49,630 bases of DNA from Clostridiaceae bacterium (GTDB lineage Bacteria > Bacillota > Clostridia > Lachnospirales > Lachnospiraceae), in contig CAJTGF010000040.1 of the NCBI GenBank assembly GCA_910575585.1, positions 1-49,630 on the forward strand, given 5' to 3'. This document shows positions 24,725-32,753 of the stretch, one piece after another (positions within the stretch are counted from its first letter, which is position 1; every line of letters begins with the position of its first letter). The notes under the pieces are model-generated. The model saw only the letters and a program-made list of their open reading frames with translations, had not been told where the DNA came from and ran no database searches. A program made the position numbers and the translations under genes.

Positions 24725-24827
24725 ATAGCATTCATCTCCTTTTTTTCTTTCTGTATATCCTTTACGGTATGATGGTAAAGTTTTTCAACAGAAGATTAAA
24801 TATTTTCGAACATTAACCGTCCGATCA

Positions 24828-24944
24828 TCAGAAATCGCTTCCTGCTGCCCTGCGGCGTCCGATGAAGCGGAAAGCCAGGAATCCGGCGAGAGCCGTGAAA
24901 AGGGTGGTAAGGATGAATTTTTTGGATGTAAACAGTTTTTTCAT
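24828..24944 (-). CDS. Small membrane protein, 38 aa
   Basis: A frame from ATG (24944), with AAGGAGC upstream, to TGA (24830-24828). It encodes one transmembrane helix (ILTTLFTALAGFLAFRFIG) flanked by Lys and Arg. Its opening MKKLFTSKKFILTT resembles the start of the DUF6550 protein, MKKFLKSKGFLVTV. It may be a small pilus-assembly or leader component. Position between two operon genes and a good ribosome site support it. Confidence 0.55.
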   Translation of the reverse strand: MKKLFTSKKFILTTLFTALAGFLAFRFIGRRRAAGSDF

Positions 24945-24970
24945 AAGAGGTAAGCTCCTTTCATAGTTGG

Positions 24971-25486
24971 CTAAAATTTGGTGTTGTGGTAGCCGGTCAG
25001 TTCTACGGGCCGGGTAATGGCAGGGTAGGAGCGGCCGAACATGCGGATATAGAACTCAACATTGCAGGAAAATACATACTCAACCCGGTCACCTGTCACA
25101 TGGAACGAAAGGCTGATATCCCTTACCTGGTAGTCATCCGTGGAAAGAGGGATCTTGCCGGCAAGCCCGTCTGTCACCATGTCCTCCAGCATGGCGGTAT
25201 AATCCCCGCTGGAGTAGAGGGTATTTAAGTATTCACTGAAGTTGGTCTCCCTCTGGGAACGATAGGTATCCGCATAGATGCTGGCGCTTAGGTTGTTCAG
25301 TTCCATCTTTGCGCCGTTACGGATGTTGATGCAGGTAATACGGATGGAAGCGTACAGCAGCAGGAAGGAGACCAGCATCACGATCCCCACCACGAAAAAG
25401 CAGGTATAGATAGAAATATCCCCGCGGTCATTCCGGAGGGGATTTCTGTCTGTGCTGTTTTTCACACGTTGAAACAGTTTCTTCAT
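24971..25486 (-). CDS. TadE/TadF-like pseudopilin
   Basis: A 171-residue protein starting MKKLFQRVKNSTDRNPLRND at 25486 after GTGAGGTGCGT. The N-terminus has the TadE-type pattern: a basic start, then 'RGDISIYTCFFVVGIVMLVS' leading into a single transmembrane helix (about residues 26-48), followed by a soluble domain with 'LSASIYADTYRSQRETNFSE'. TadE/F-like proteins are processed by the prepilin peptidase and act as minor components of the Tad pilus. The gene follows the DUF4320 gene by 7 nt. Confidence 0.7.
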   Translation of the reverse strand: MKKLFQRVKNSTDRNPLRNDRGDISIYTCFFVVGIVMLVSFLLLYASIRITCINIRNGAKMELNNLSASIYADTYRSQRETNFSEYLNTLYSSGDYTAMLEDMVTDGLAGKIPLSTDDYQVRDISLSFHVTGDRVEYVFSCNVEFYIRMFGRSYPAITRPVELTGYHNTKF

Positions 25487-25493
25487 ACGCACC

Positions 25494-26006
25494 TCACTTC
25501 CAGTAATGTTCACTGACGCCGGCTCCTTTGGAGACGATTGTGATATTTACCAGGTTGAAGTTCCAGAAGCCGCCCAGCTTTGCCCTGCCCGTGATGGTGA
25601 TATAGAAGGGGGTGCCCAGCTGGATGGCCCGGCTCATGCCGGATGGAGTGGGCGACTTGTAGGAGGCATCAATGGAGTAGGAGATGTTCTCAGCCCCTTC
25701 GATCTGGGAACAGAGGAAGTTAAAAAGCTGGTCTGTCTCTCCGTTAATGCCTCCTGAGAGCTGGATCTGCTTCACCATCTGGTCTGCACAGTGGTCAAGC
25801 TCCTGTTTGGTGGAGATAATGCTGAACAGGTCCAGGATGAATGCCAGCAGGAGCACCGCTATGAAGATGAACACTACCGTACTGAAGTAATTGACGTCTC
25901 CACGCTCATTTTTCAGTATGGATGCCGGGTTCCTGCCGGGCCCGCCCGTATGGGGAGATGCCCTGCCGGCTGCTTTGGACATTGTGTTGGAAATTGCCTT
26001 TGGCAA
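25494..26006 (-). CDS. DUF4320 family (TadE/G-like) protein
   Basis: A 170-residue protein beginning with TTG (26006) after AAAGGCGGTGG. It contains 'ERGDVNYFSTVVFIFIAVLL' leading into a transmembrane helix, then 'SIISTKQELDHCADQMVKQI' and 'GAENISYSIDASYKSP'. This fits DUF4320, which resembles TadE/TadG proteins. It is the first gene of the pilus operon and lies after a promoter and an attenuator-like terminator (26031-26093). Confidence 0.75.
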   Translation of the reverse strand: MPKAISNTMSKAAGRASPHTGGPGRNPASILKNERGDVNYFSTVVFIFIAVLLLAFILDLFSIISTKQELDHCADQMVKQIQLSGGINGETDQLFNFLCSQIEGAENISYSIDASYKSPTPSGMSRAIQLGTPFYITITGRAKLGGFWNFNLVNITIVSKGAGVSEHYWK

Positions 26007-26030
26007 AGTAAAACCACCGCCTTTCTGACG

Positions 26031-26063
26031 AAAACAGCCGTCTCCCTGGATGGAAAACGGCTG
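26031..26063 (-). terminator. Attenuator terminator in the pilus-operon leader
   Basis: Minus-strand RNA pairs CAGCCGUUUUCC (26063-26052) with GGGAGACGGCUG (26046-26035): 12 bp with two U-G wobbles, a 5-nt loop, then UUUU. It lies between the promoter at 26088 and the TTG start at 26006, before any gene. Confidence 0.7.
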
Positions 26064-26087
26064 CTTTACATATTTTTGACTGTACCA

Positions 26088-26141
26088 AGTATAGCATGAA
26101 TGCCTTTACGGGGAAAGAGCAGAACCGTGCCAATGTTGTGC
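26088..26141 (-). promoter_or_regulatory. Pilus-operon promoter with 37-bp shared element
   Basis: On the minus strand an extended -10 (TGC TATACT; -10 at 26093-26088) lies 8 bp after a 37-bp block (26141-26105) that is repeated with one mismatch before the conjugation operon (41298-41334). There is no good -35 hexamer, which fits an activator-dependent promoter. The block contains GTGCCAATGTTGTGC (plus strand, 26127-26141), with a further GTGCCAATTT 22 bp along (26149). Confidence 0.75.
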
Positions 26142-26298
26142 CGATGGTGTGCCAATTTGAAGATAGGAAGAAACTTGGGGGCGGTAATGACAGTCTTCTT
26201 GATGTAAAAGTCAGAATGATTTATGGTGAGAAAGAGCATCAACCAATATGTAATCCTTTTGCGTCAAGCGTTGTATAATTACATCAATAGTATAATGA

Positions 26299-26349
26299 AA
26301 AAACCTTGCTGATTTTCAGATATGGAAACTGACTATCGGCAAGGTTTTT
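26299..26349. terminator. Bidirectional terminator after first XRE gene
   Basis: AAAAACCTTGC (26299-26309) and GCAAGGTTTTT (26339-26349) form an 11-bp stem with T-runs on both strands. It separates the XRE gene (stop 26427) from the pilus-operon promoter. Confidence 0.75.
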
Positions 26350-26426
26350 ATTCCCTTTTTTCTATTTTTTGAATTTTTCCATAAGTTTATCGATGACCGT
26401 CTGTGACGAAAGTTATATAGTTACTT

Positions 26427-26738
26427 TTACACCTGCATTTTGTCAATTAAAGCAAAGATAACCTCCTGCTGGTCCTTGTTTAGCCTTGCCCAGCGTTCCA
26501 GCAGTTTTCTTTGATCTTCTGTCAGGGAAACCGGGGCATCCCCTTCGGATAATAATTGAGAGAGTGTGATTCCAAAAGCCAGACAGATTTTCTTTAAAGA
26601 AGGAATGGTTGGAATCATGTTTTTCCGGTACCAGGAGGAAATTGTGGATTGGGGAAGGCCGGAATGTTCCGCAAGCTGATATTCTGTCCATCCCCTTTCC
26701 TGTCTGTATGCAGTTATGGTCGCAAGAATATCTTCCAA
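26427..26738 (-). CDS. XRE-family transcriptional regulator (copy A)
   Basis: A 103-residue Cro/C1-type helix-turn-helix protein with a TTG start (26738) after AAGGGGTG. The DNA-binding fold is at about residues 8-60: 'GWTEYQLAEHSGLPQSTISS' then 'WYRKNMIPTIPSLKKICLAF' and 'GITLSQLLSEG'. A short C-terminal helix follows ('LERWARLNKDQQEVIFALID'). It is closely similar to the gene at 26856-27164 and has the same upstream 28-bp sequence. Lying between the two transfer operons, it may control them (inference). Confidence 0.85.
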   Translation of the reverse strand: MEDILATITAYRQERGWTEYQLAEHSGLPQSTISSWYRKNMIPTIPSLKKICLAFGITLSQLLSEGDAPVSLTEDQRKLLERWARLNKDQQEVIFALIDKMQV

Positions 26739-26764
26739 ATGAATTCACCCCTTTACTTTTGTTC

Positions 26765-26792
26765 TTCGTAAATTATACTTTGATAAATCGTT
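26765..26792 (-). promoter_or_regulatory. Promoter/operator of XRE copy A (28-bp repeat, copy 1)
   Basis: This 28-bp stretch is identical to 27190-27217 before copy B. It contains, on the minus strand, a TATAAT (26777-26772). AATCGTTA nearby (from 26785) recurs inverted as TAACGATT (from 26822). Likely a shared operator for the two paralogous repressors. Confidence 0.65.
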
Positions 26793-26855
26793 AGAATTTA
26801 ATCATTTGAATCATATAATTTTAACGATTCTTACAATGGAAGAGGGGAAGTTTTG

Positions 26856-27164
26856 TTATTTCATTTGGTCAATCAGGGAAAAAATAAGTGCCTGTTGTTC
26901 ACTGCTCAATCCTGCCCAACGCTTCAGCAGTTCCTGTTGGGATTCTGCCAGCAGAACAGGCTCGCCACCGTGGGAAAACAGCTGGGAAAGCGTAATGCCA
27001 AATGCGGTACAGATTTTTTCCAGAGAAGGTATGGTTGGCACCACATTTTTACAGTACCAGGAGGATATCGTAGTCTGGGGCAGACCGGAATGTTCCGCAA
27101 GCTGGTATTCTGTCCAGCCTCTCGCTTCCCTGTATGCTGTTATAGTAGAAAGCACAGTTTTCAT
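26856..27164 (-). CDS. XRE-family transcriptional regulator (copy B)
   Basis: A 102-residue paralogue of the protein at 26427-26738, with the same layout: 'GWTEYQLAEHSGLPQTTISS', 'WYCKNVVPTIPSLEKICTAF', 'GITLSQLFSHG' and the C-terminal 'LLKRWAGLSSEQQALIFSLI'. It differs mainly in the middle of the wing and the linker. AGAGGCGG precedes the ATG. The gene and its promoter seem to be a tandem duplication; the two proteins could form heterodimers or act as a two-state switch. Confidence 0.85.
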   Translation of the reverse strand: MKTVLSTITAYREARGWTEYQLAEHSGLPQTTISSWYCKNVVPTIPSLEKICTAFGITLSQLFSHGGEPVLLAESQQELLKRWAGLSSEQQALIFSLIDQMK

Positions 27165-27189
27165 TATATCCGCCTCTTTGCTTTTGTAT

Positions 27190-27217
27190 TTCGTAAATTA
27201 TACTTTGATAAATCGTT
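27190..27217 (-). promoter_or_regulatory. Promoter/operator of XRE copy B (28-bp repeat, copy 2)
   Basis: Identical to 26765-26792 over 28 bp, with TATAAT on the minus strand at 27202-27197. It drives copy B and lies in the divergent region facing the plus-strand gene at 27333. Confidence 0.65.
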
Positions 27218-27234
27218 GTATTTTAATCATTTAT

Positions 27235-27253
27235 ATCGTATAATTTATACGAT
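27235..27253. promoter_or_regulatory. 19-bp palindrome in divergent region
   Basis: ATCGTATAATTTATACGAT has perfect 9-bp arms around a central T. It lies between XRE copy B and the divergent membrane-protein gene, a typical operator position. The matching place before copy A has only a degenerate version. Confidence 0.55.
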
Positions 27254-27332
27254 AAACACAACTATATAGAAGAGTGGTAATCGCAGTAACTTAACTGTCC
27301 GTTTATCAAAAAGACAAGAGGGAGGTATGTGT

Positions 27333-27833
27333 ATGCTGAAAAAGAAAACCATAGGGGTTTTAGTCTGTTTGTCCGTGATCTGCACAGCGACAGCAGGAGT
27401 ATTGATATACAGAAATCCAAATAAAAAAAGCACACTCGAAGAGGATATTTTAAAAGTAGAAGAGGCATTAGGCGATGAATATAAAAAACAGTCAGAGACT
27501 ACGCTTGCCGCAACACTCACATATGGAAGTAAGGATAACAAAACTGAAATTTATTACCATATATTAAAAACTGATTATTACGAACAAAATGCTTCTGAAA
27601 TAACGGGTCTTAATACGGTTGCTTTTGGTGTTTTATTCCCGGTGGAATTCATGGACAGCTGTGAAGAAATGAAAATCCAGGAATGGCCGGCGGCTCTCTA
27701 TAAAAAAGGGGAAATGGCGTATCTTTGTTGGACTTATTCCCCTGAAGTCAGTTATGTGTTGGAGTATAAGCCTGCGGAAATTCAGGATTCAGAGATTATC
27801 AAAATGGCGGAAAGTGCAAAGGAGAGAGATTAG
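27333..27833 (+). CDS. Membrane-anchored extracytoplasmic protein, 166 aa
   Basis: The only plus-strand gene within the 1.3-41.3 kb block. Start at 27333 (MLKKKTIGVLVCLSVICTAT) follows GGGAGG at the right spacing. Residues 5-24 form a signal anchor; cysteines in it could mark a lipoprotein but no good lipobox is seen. The outer domain is acidic, with 'LKVEEALGDEYKKQSETT', 'LAATLTYGSKDNKTEIYYHI' and 'EMAYLCWTYSPEVSYVLEYK'. Divergent from XRE copy B. Family unknown; an entry-exclusion or sensing role is possible but unproven. Confidence 0.65.
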   Translation: MLKKKTIGVLVCLSVICTATAGVLIYRNPNKKSTLEEDILKVEEALGDEYKKQSETTLAATLTYGSKDNKTEIYYHILKTDYYEQNASEITGLNTVAFGVLFPVEFMDSCEEMKIQEWPAALYKKGEMAYLCWTYSPEVSYVLEYKPAEIQDSEIIKMAESAKERD

Positions 27834-27870
27834 CAGGGATATCTGTATATAATTATATTAAAATCAGAAA

Positions 27871-27909
27871 CATATGGAGCTGCAACAATCAGAGTTCCAG
27901 CTCCATATG
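27871..27909. terminator. Terminator between convergent genes
   Basis: CATATGGAGCTG (27871-27882) and CAGCTCCATATG (27898-27909) form a perfect 12-bp stem with a 15-nt loop. It lies between the plus-strand gene ending at 27833 and the conjugation operon's last gene (stop 27933). T-runs are weak, so efficiency is uncertain. Confidence 0.65.
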
Positions 27910-27932
27910 CTTTATGCCATATTTATAAAATA

Positions 27933-29534
27933 TTACAGATTCTGCCGGATGATCCGGGTAATGATCCCCACAGCCACGCCCCGTTCTTCATCAATCCGGG
28001 TGACGGCAAAGCTCACATCATCCTTCTTGCCGGGAGTCCGGTAATCGTAGCAGGAGTGGGCCACAGCGTTCACGCCGTTGGACAGACGGATATAGACCAC
28101 GCCCTTATGTACATCCGTAACCTTGCCGGCATACTTGCTCTGGATGCGGCATTTTTTCAGGTTGTCATGGTTGGTATTCTGGGACACGCTCTTGATGTCA
28201 GCCCTGATGCCCATATCCTCCAGGCTGTCGCGGCGCACGCTCAGAATACGCACAAGCACCTGGTCGCCCACGGAAAAGCGCTCATGGGCATCCCCGATCC
28301 ACTCCCAGGCCAGGTCACGGGCCATGATGGAGCACTCCACCCCGAAAACTTCTACCCGAATAACCTTCTCAGCCACGGCAATCACACGGGCCTGGGCTAT
28401 ACGCCCCTCGTAAATGCGGTACATGCCTGCCGCATCCGTATCCAGATAGAAGATCTGCCGTTTCCGGAGCATGGCCTCCTTCCTGCTGGCGACCACGCTG
28501 CGGGTTTTGGAATCAATGCCTTTTACGATAAAGTCAATCTCCGCACCCAGCATATTGCCGAGGATCTTGTTCTGGCGCAGCATCAGCTCCGCATATTCCT
28601 GCCCGGAAGGGCTGCGGCCCACATTGATCATCATTTCCTTTAAGGGAATCACAATCCGGAAACCTTTATAGTCTACAATGGTGATGGTCTTTCCGTTGTC
28701 CGTCTGCTCGATCCCGCCAAGCTGCCCGGTAAGGATACGCCGGGTGCGGTAGGCATTGTGGATCTCATGCCAGATGGCATCCTCGCGGGATTCCTCCGTT
28801 TCCACTTCTCCACGTACCTCCAGTGTCAGTACCGGGGCATCTTCTTTTCTGCCTCTGGCAGCGGTACGGCGGGAAGAGGATGTAGCAGGGGGAGACGCGG
28901 TTCTGGCTGTGTCTTCAGCGGAGGGTAAAGGCGTATCTTCCAGTCCGGATTCAGCGGGTTCCATTTCTTCCTGGGGAATGGTTTCTTCCGCTCCATCTGC
29001 GGTATCATCTTCTGGCCCACCCTTATCGGCAGCTGCAGTCTGGGAATCGGGTGCATTGTCAGGTGTAGCTTCCATGCCCTCCGGCGTCCCTGTTTCTGCT
29101 TTCTGCGCTTCTGCGTCAGTTTCTGCATGAGATTCCTCTTTCTTTCGACGGGCAATGCGTCTGGTCTTTGCGGCGGCGCTGCCTGTTTCTGATGAAGTTA
29201 CCGGTTCCGGTTGTGGTGCTTCATTGGAAACATCGCTTTCCCCGTCAGCACCATGCACAGTGGCGGAGCCATCGGAATCTTCCAGCACCTCCCCAAAGAT
29301 TTCTTCCTCTGTAAGTTCCGGAAGTTCTCCGTCCGGCAGTCCAGGGTTTTCAGACGGCTCCTGATCCATGCTGCCAAGGAGTTCATTTAAGTCCATGCCG
29401 TCCCCGTCCGTTTCAGACGGTGTGCCATCCTCTTCGCCGGGGAAAATTCCGGCCTCTGTGCCTGCTGCGTCCACAGGGATGTTTCCTTCCATTGAAGGGT
29501 TTTCCAGTTCCATAAGTTCTTTTTTTCTTGCCAT
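27933..29534 (-). CDS. S1 RNA-binding domain protein with acidic N-terminus
   Basis: A 533-residue protein. Residues 1-230 are disordered and rich in Glu, Asp, Ala, Thr and Pro, with basic patches ('KTRRIARRKKEES'). A folded middle ('TIVDYKGFRIVIPLKEMMIN') leads to an S1-like domain near 370-440 and a second, typical S1 domain near 465-530 ('SKYAGKVTDVHKGVVYIRLS'). S1 domains bind RNA or single-stranded DNA. It is the last gene of the conjugation operon, next to virD4, so a role in DNA transfer or in controlling transfer mRNA is plausible but inferred. Ribosome site GGAGGTAAACAC. Confidence 0.8.
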   Translation of the reverse strand: MARKKELMELENPSMEGNIPVDAAGTEAGIFPGEEDGTPSETDGDGMDLNELLGSMDQEPSENPGLPDGELPELTEEEIFGEVLEDSDGSATVHGADGESDVSNEAPQPEPVTSSETGSAAAKTRRIARRKKEESHAETDAEAQKAETGTPEGMEATPDNAPDSQTAAADKGGPEDDTADGAEETIPQEEMEPAESGLEDTPLPSAEDTARTASPPATSSSRRTAARGRKEDAPVLTLEVRGEVETEESREDAIWHEIHNAYRTRRILTGQLGGIEQTDNGKTITIVDYKGFRIVIPLKEMMINVGRSPSGQEYAELMLRQNKILGNMLGAEIDFIVKGIDSKTRSVVASRKEAMLRKRQIFYLDTDAAGMYRIYEGRIAQARVIAVAEKVIRVEVFGVECSIMARDLAWEWIGDAHERFSVGDQVLVRILSVRRDSLEDMGIRADIKSVSQNTNHDNLKKCRIQSKYAGKVTDVHKGVVYIRLSNGVNAVAHSCYDYRTPGKKDDVSFAVTRIDEERGVAVGIITRIIRQNL

Positions 29535-29604
29535 GTGTTTACCTCCATAGTGTAGTTATTCTATTTCACCGCCCGGAAACGGGCCGTTCCATAGCAGTCT
29601 GGTT

Positions 29605-31617
29605 TCAGGACATGATGGAATCTTTGTCCGCAGATACAATTCCGGCAGGGGTGCCGGAAGATACGGCAGGCTTTCCCGGTTCTGATGCCGGGGGATTTTG
29701 TGTTTCCTGCCGTGTGCCAGACGCCAGTGTTTTCACAGCTCCTTTTGCGGCGGGTTTTGTTCCGGTTTTGGGAGCACTTTTTGGTGCTGTTTTTGCGGCC
29801 GGCTTTGTCATTGCCTTTTGTGGCGCCTGTTTTACGGTTGGTTCCGGTGTGGCGGCTTCCATTTCCAGGCGTCTCCACTCCGGGATATGGGCGGATGCCT
29901 TGCAGGAGCGCAGCAGGGGATATTCCGGATGTTTGGAATAATCCATCTTGTCCACCTTCAGGGTCTTCTTTCCCCGGATGATGACCAGCGCTTCATCAAT
30001 GGGCAGGCGCAGCACTTCATCCGGCGTCAGCACGGGGCGTTTCCCCACGCCGCTGGTCTCCCGGTATTCCGGCGTGTAGTTGGAGATGCGCCAGGTGCCT
30101 AACTGTTTGGACTTGCTGGAGACCGCCACGCTGGCAAGGCCGGTACGGGAAGAGACATATTCCGCTGTCAGGGGATCGGTACACCCTAAAAAGAGCTGGA
30201 CGTCACAATTCCCTAAAATCTCCTGCCACAGGTTTAAAGGATACCGGTTCTGCAGCCCGGCAAGGTTCTGGAACACGCAGGACATGGAGATGTTCCGGGA
30301 GCGGATCACGCTCAGGCGCCGGGAAAGGTCCGGGATGGTGCCGCAGGCGGTCAGCTCTTCCCCTAAGACATGGACGGGCACGGGGAGCCGGCCGCCCTCG
30401 CAGTTCCTGTCCGCATACCGCACTAACTTAATGAACACAAAGGACAAAAACAGGGATGCCAGGAAGTCAAAGGTGCTGTCCTGGTCGCTGGTCACAAGGA
30501 AATAGGCGCAGGGCTTCTGGCCCGGCAGTTCCAGGTCGATCTCATCCCTTGCGGTGATCTTTTTGATCAGTTCGGACTGGAACACCTGCAGGCGGCTCCC
30601 CAGGCCGATGATGACGCCGCTGCGCACGGAATCGGATGCCTGTTTGAACAGGCTGTAGGGTGCCTTTGCCGGATGGTTGATGGGCAGGACCTCAAAGAGG
30701 CTGTTCAGTGCCGTCTCTGAATTTAAGGTGATGAGCTGGTAGACCTGTCCCATGTTCCGGTTCTCCGGGGGATACCCTTTATCCACATACAGGACCAGTG
30801 CTTTTAACAGGTTCATTTCAGCGGAATCCCAAAAATGGTCTCCCTTGCCGCCGCCCGTGGTATTTTTGATGATGACATCCACAAACAGCTGTGCCATCAG
30901 CTCCTGGCCCTCCACTTCGCAGAGGCAGTTCCAGGAATCCGAGTTTTCCGGGCTGACCAGGTTGAATACCCGGACCGTGTAGCCTTTGTCACGCAGATAT
31001 TCGCTGGATTTTTCGTACAGTTCCGATTTTGGGTCGCAGATGACCAGGGATTCCCCGCGGGATACCCCCTGTAAGATCCGGTTCATGCAGAAGGAGCGTG
31101 TCTTCATGGAGCCGCTGGCACCGTAAACCGCCAGGTTGCTGTTCAGCCGTGTCTTCTCCGGCACACAGACCGCCTTCCTCTCCAGCATGCCCAGCACGAT
31201 CCCCTGATACCGGCGCAGGTCGGCCACCAGCTCCAGGACGCCTGCCATCTCTTTCCGGCTCATCCAGCCGGATGTGCCGTAGGTGCCTTTGGCGGAGTAG
31301 GTGAAATTCCGGTCCTCGTCATATTCCCCGGTGTCGCTGTATCCAATCCGCATGACCAGAAGCAGCAGCACGGCCAGAAGCCCGATACAGATAAAGATCC
31401 CGTAAATTCCGTATGGCGGACGGACCGCCGCATGTAAACAGACGGGAAGGGAAGGGGAGGGAGGCCGAGGGGATGTGCCGTCTCCGGGGTAGCCGCCCCC
31501 CTGTTTCCAGAGGGCGTAGTTGCCGATGAACTGCCCAAGGTAGCCGCCCGCATACAGGATAGCGAGGACGGCGATGGGGGCAGTGACCAGCCCTTTCAGT
31601 AATTTTTTCTTGTCTAT
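29605..31617 (-). CDS. virD4: VirD4/TraG-type coupling protein (ATA start)
   Basis: A 670-residue T4SS coupling ATPase. Starting at ATA (31617) the frame gives two N-terminal transmembrane helices (about residues 10-32 and 70-90), as in VirD4 proteins. A Walker A-like 'VYGASGSMKTRSFC' and Walker B-like 'VLGEELTACGTIPDL' follow, plus 'SRNISMSCVFQNLAGLQNRY' and 'GNCDVQLFLGCTD'. Both nucleotide motifs are atypical (Met for Gly in Walker A; GEE for DEF in B). The C-terminus is Ala/Lys/Pro-rich. There is no ATG, GTG or TTG in frame before 31371 (GTG inside the second helix), but AAAGGAGG sits 8 nt before ATA, and ATA overlaps the upstream TAG as ATAG. It would deliver the relaxase-DNA complex to the channel. 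Confidence 0.85.
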   Translation of the reverse strand: MDKKKLLKGLVTAPIAVLAILYAGGYLGQFIGNYALWKQGGGYPGDGTSPRPPSPSLPVCLHAAVRPPYGIYGIFICIGLLAVLLLLVMRIGYSDTGEYDEDRNFTYSAKGTYGTSGWMSRKEMAGVLELVADLRRYQGIVLGMLERKAVCVPEKTRLNSNLAVYGASGSMKTRSFCMNRILQGVSRGESLVICDPKSELYEKSSEYLRDKGYTVRVFNLVSPENSDSWNCLCEVEGQELMAQLFVDVIIKNTTGGGKGDHFWDSAEMNLLKALVLYVDKGYPPENRNMGQVYQLITLNSETALNSLFEVLPINHPAKAPYSLFKQASDSVRSGVIIGLGSRLQVFQSELIKKITARDEIDLELPGQKPCAYFLVTSDQDSTFDFLASLFLSFVFIKLVRYADRNCEGGRLPVPVHVLGEELTACGTIPDLSRRLSVIRSRNISMSCVFQNLAGLQNRYPLNLWQEILGNCDVQLFLGCTDPLTAEYVSSRTGLASVAVSSKSKQLGTWRISNYTPEYRETSGVGKRPVLTPDEVLRLPIDEALVIIRGKKTLKVDKMDYSKHPEYPLLRSCKASAHIPEWRRLEMEAATPEPTVKQAPQKAMTKPAAKTAPKSAPKTGTKPAAKGAVKTLASGTRQETQNPPASEPGKPAVSSGTPAGIVSADKDSIMS

Positions 31618-32735
31618 GGGAAAAACCTCCTTTCAAATTTTTCAAAGCTGATGGTGGAAAACTCCGCCTGTCCGCCACAGAAGCGGTGGAGAACTTCCTT
31701 CTGGAAGTCAAAGCAGATCAGGGTTCCCGTCCGTTCCTGCAGCTGGAGCGCCGTATGGAAACGGTTGATGCGGGGGATATCCAGGAAATAGCCGAACAGC
31801 ACCGGGTTCCCGTTCCGGTCCAGGGCGTCGTGCTCTATGGGCAGCCCTGTATCCTTTGGCTGAAATCCCTGCATCAGCATGTGGTCAAGTTCAGTTACCT
31901 TTTCCAGGCTGCATAAGAGCTTCAGCAGCGTATCCCCGTACCGGTCATTGGTCAGGTAATAAAAATGCTCATAGTTCCCGTCCAGAAGGAAGAAACAGCG
32001 TGAGGAAGTATCCGCACTGGAAAGGATCTGGTAAAAAGGCTCCAGGCCGTTCCCAAGGAGCAGCCCGGAAACTTCGGTACGGGCATACTGGGCCGGCAGC
32101 CTTTCACAGCACAGCAGAAGCTTTAAAAATACCTGCACCTTTATCTCTGCCCGGTAATCCCATTTCATGGTATAGGAGTCTCCGTTATAGGTGACAAAGA
32201 TTCCGGCTGGCGCAAGGAGTGCGCCGGCCATGCGGGAGCCCCGGATCTTTACAGCGTCGATGCCGACTTCTTTGATCTCGCGGGAACCGTAAAAGGCCGG
32301 GCAGTCCAGCGTGGAAACCGGGGAGCCTCCGGCAGAGAAGATATCCGGCTTTTCATCCCGGAAGATCCGGATGCCCGCATTCCGCATGGAGACAAAAATC
32401 TCAGCTACACGGTGCAGGCGAAGGCGGCGGGTAAACTCGCTCTTTAACCTGCTTGTCTCCCCGTTTCCCGTAAGGAAGAATGAGAACCGTTCCGGGTTTT
32501 CTTCCAGCAGGAAACTCCTTGCCTTCCGGCCCAGGCGGTAGCCGCGTAGCTTATCCCGGTAGTAGGTTTTCAGGAGCCCGTCTTTTTTCAGGGAAGTTAT
32601 GACAGACTCTTTGTAACTGGTGCTGCCGGGAATGCGCATGAGCAGATATGCGGGGAGTTCACCGCATATGGCGGTCAGTTCAAGCAGATGGTAACTGATC
32701 GTGTCTGTCCGTGGGAGTCTGCTGCTGCCATCCAA
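31614..32735 (-). CDS. Replication-relaxation-like winged-helix protein
   Basis: A 373-residue protein starting with TTG (32735) after AAGGAGGTGATCTT. Residues 12-75 form a winged helix ('LLELTAICGELPAYLLMRIP', 'ESVITSLKKDGLLKTYYRDK', 'LRGYRLGRKARSFLLEE') like the N-terminal domain of replication-relaxation (Replic_Relax) proteins often found beside virD4. The rest is mixed α/β without motifs I recognise. Probably DNA-binding, perhaps an accessory of the transfer origin. Its TAG stop overlaps the virD4 start. Confidence 0.65.
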   Translation of the reverse strand: MDGSSRLPRTDTISYHLLELTAICGELPAYLLMRIPGSTSYKESVITSLKKDGLLKTYYRDKLRGYRLGRKARSFLLEENPERFSFFLTGNGETSRLKSEFTRRLRLHRVAEIFVSMRNAGIRIFRDEKPDIFSAGGSPVSTLDCPAFYGSREIKEVGIDAVKIRGSRMAGALLAPAGIFVTYNGDSYTMKWDYRAEIKVQVFLKLLLCCERLPAQYARTEVSGLLLGNGLEPFYQILSSADTSSRCFFLLDGNYEHFYYLTNDRYGDTLLKLLCSLEKVTELDHMLMQGFQPKDTGLPIEHDALDRNGNPVLFGYFLDIPRINRFHTALQLQERTGTLICFDFQKEVLHRFCGGQAEFSTISFEKFERRFFP

Positions 32736-32753
32736 AAGATCACCTCCTTATGA

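Noticed and set aside
26105-26141. A -24/-12 (sigma-54) promoter within the shared element (TTGGCACGGTTCTGC on the minus strand)
   Set aside because: TGGCAC and CTGC are separated by four bases; the sigma-54 consensus needs five. Both copies have the same short spacing, and an extended -10 lies at the right place instead.
26096-26278. 60-codon plus-strand frame
   Set aside because: It covers the shared promoter element and has no ribosome site; the promoter explanation is stronger.
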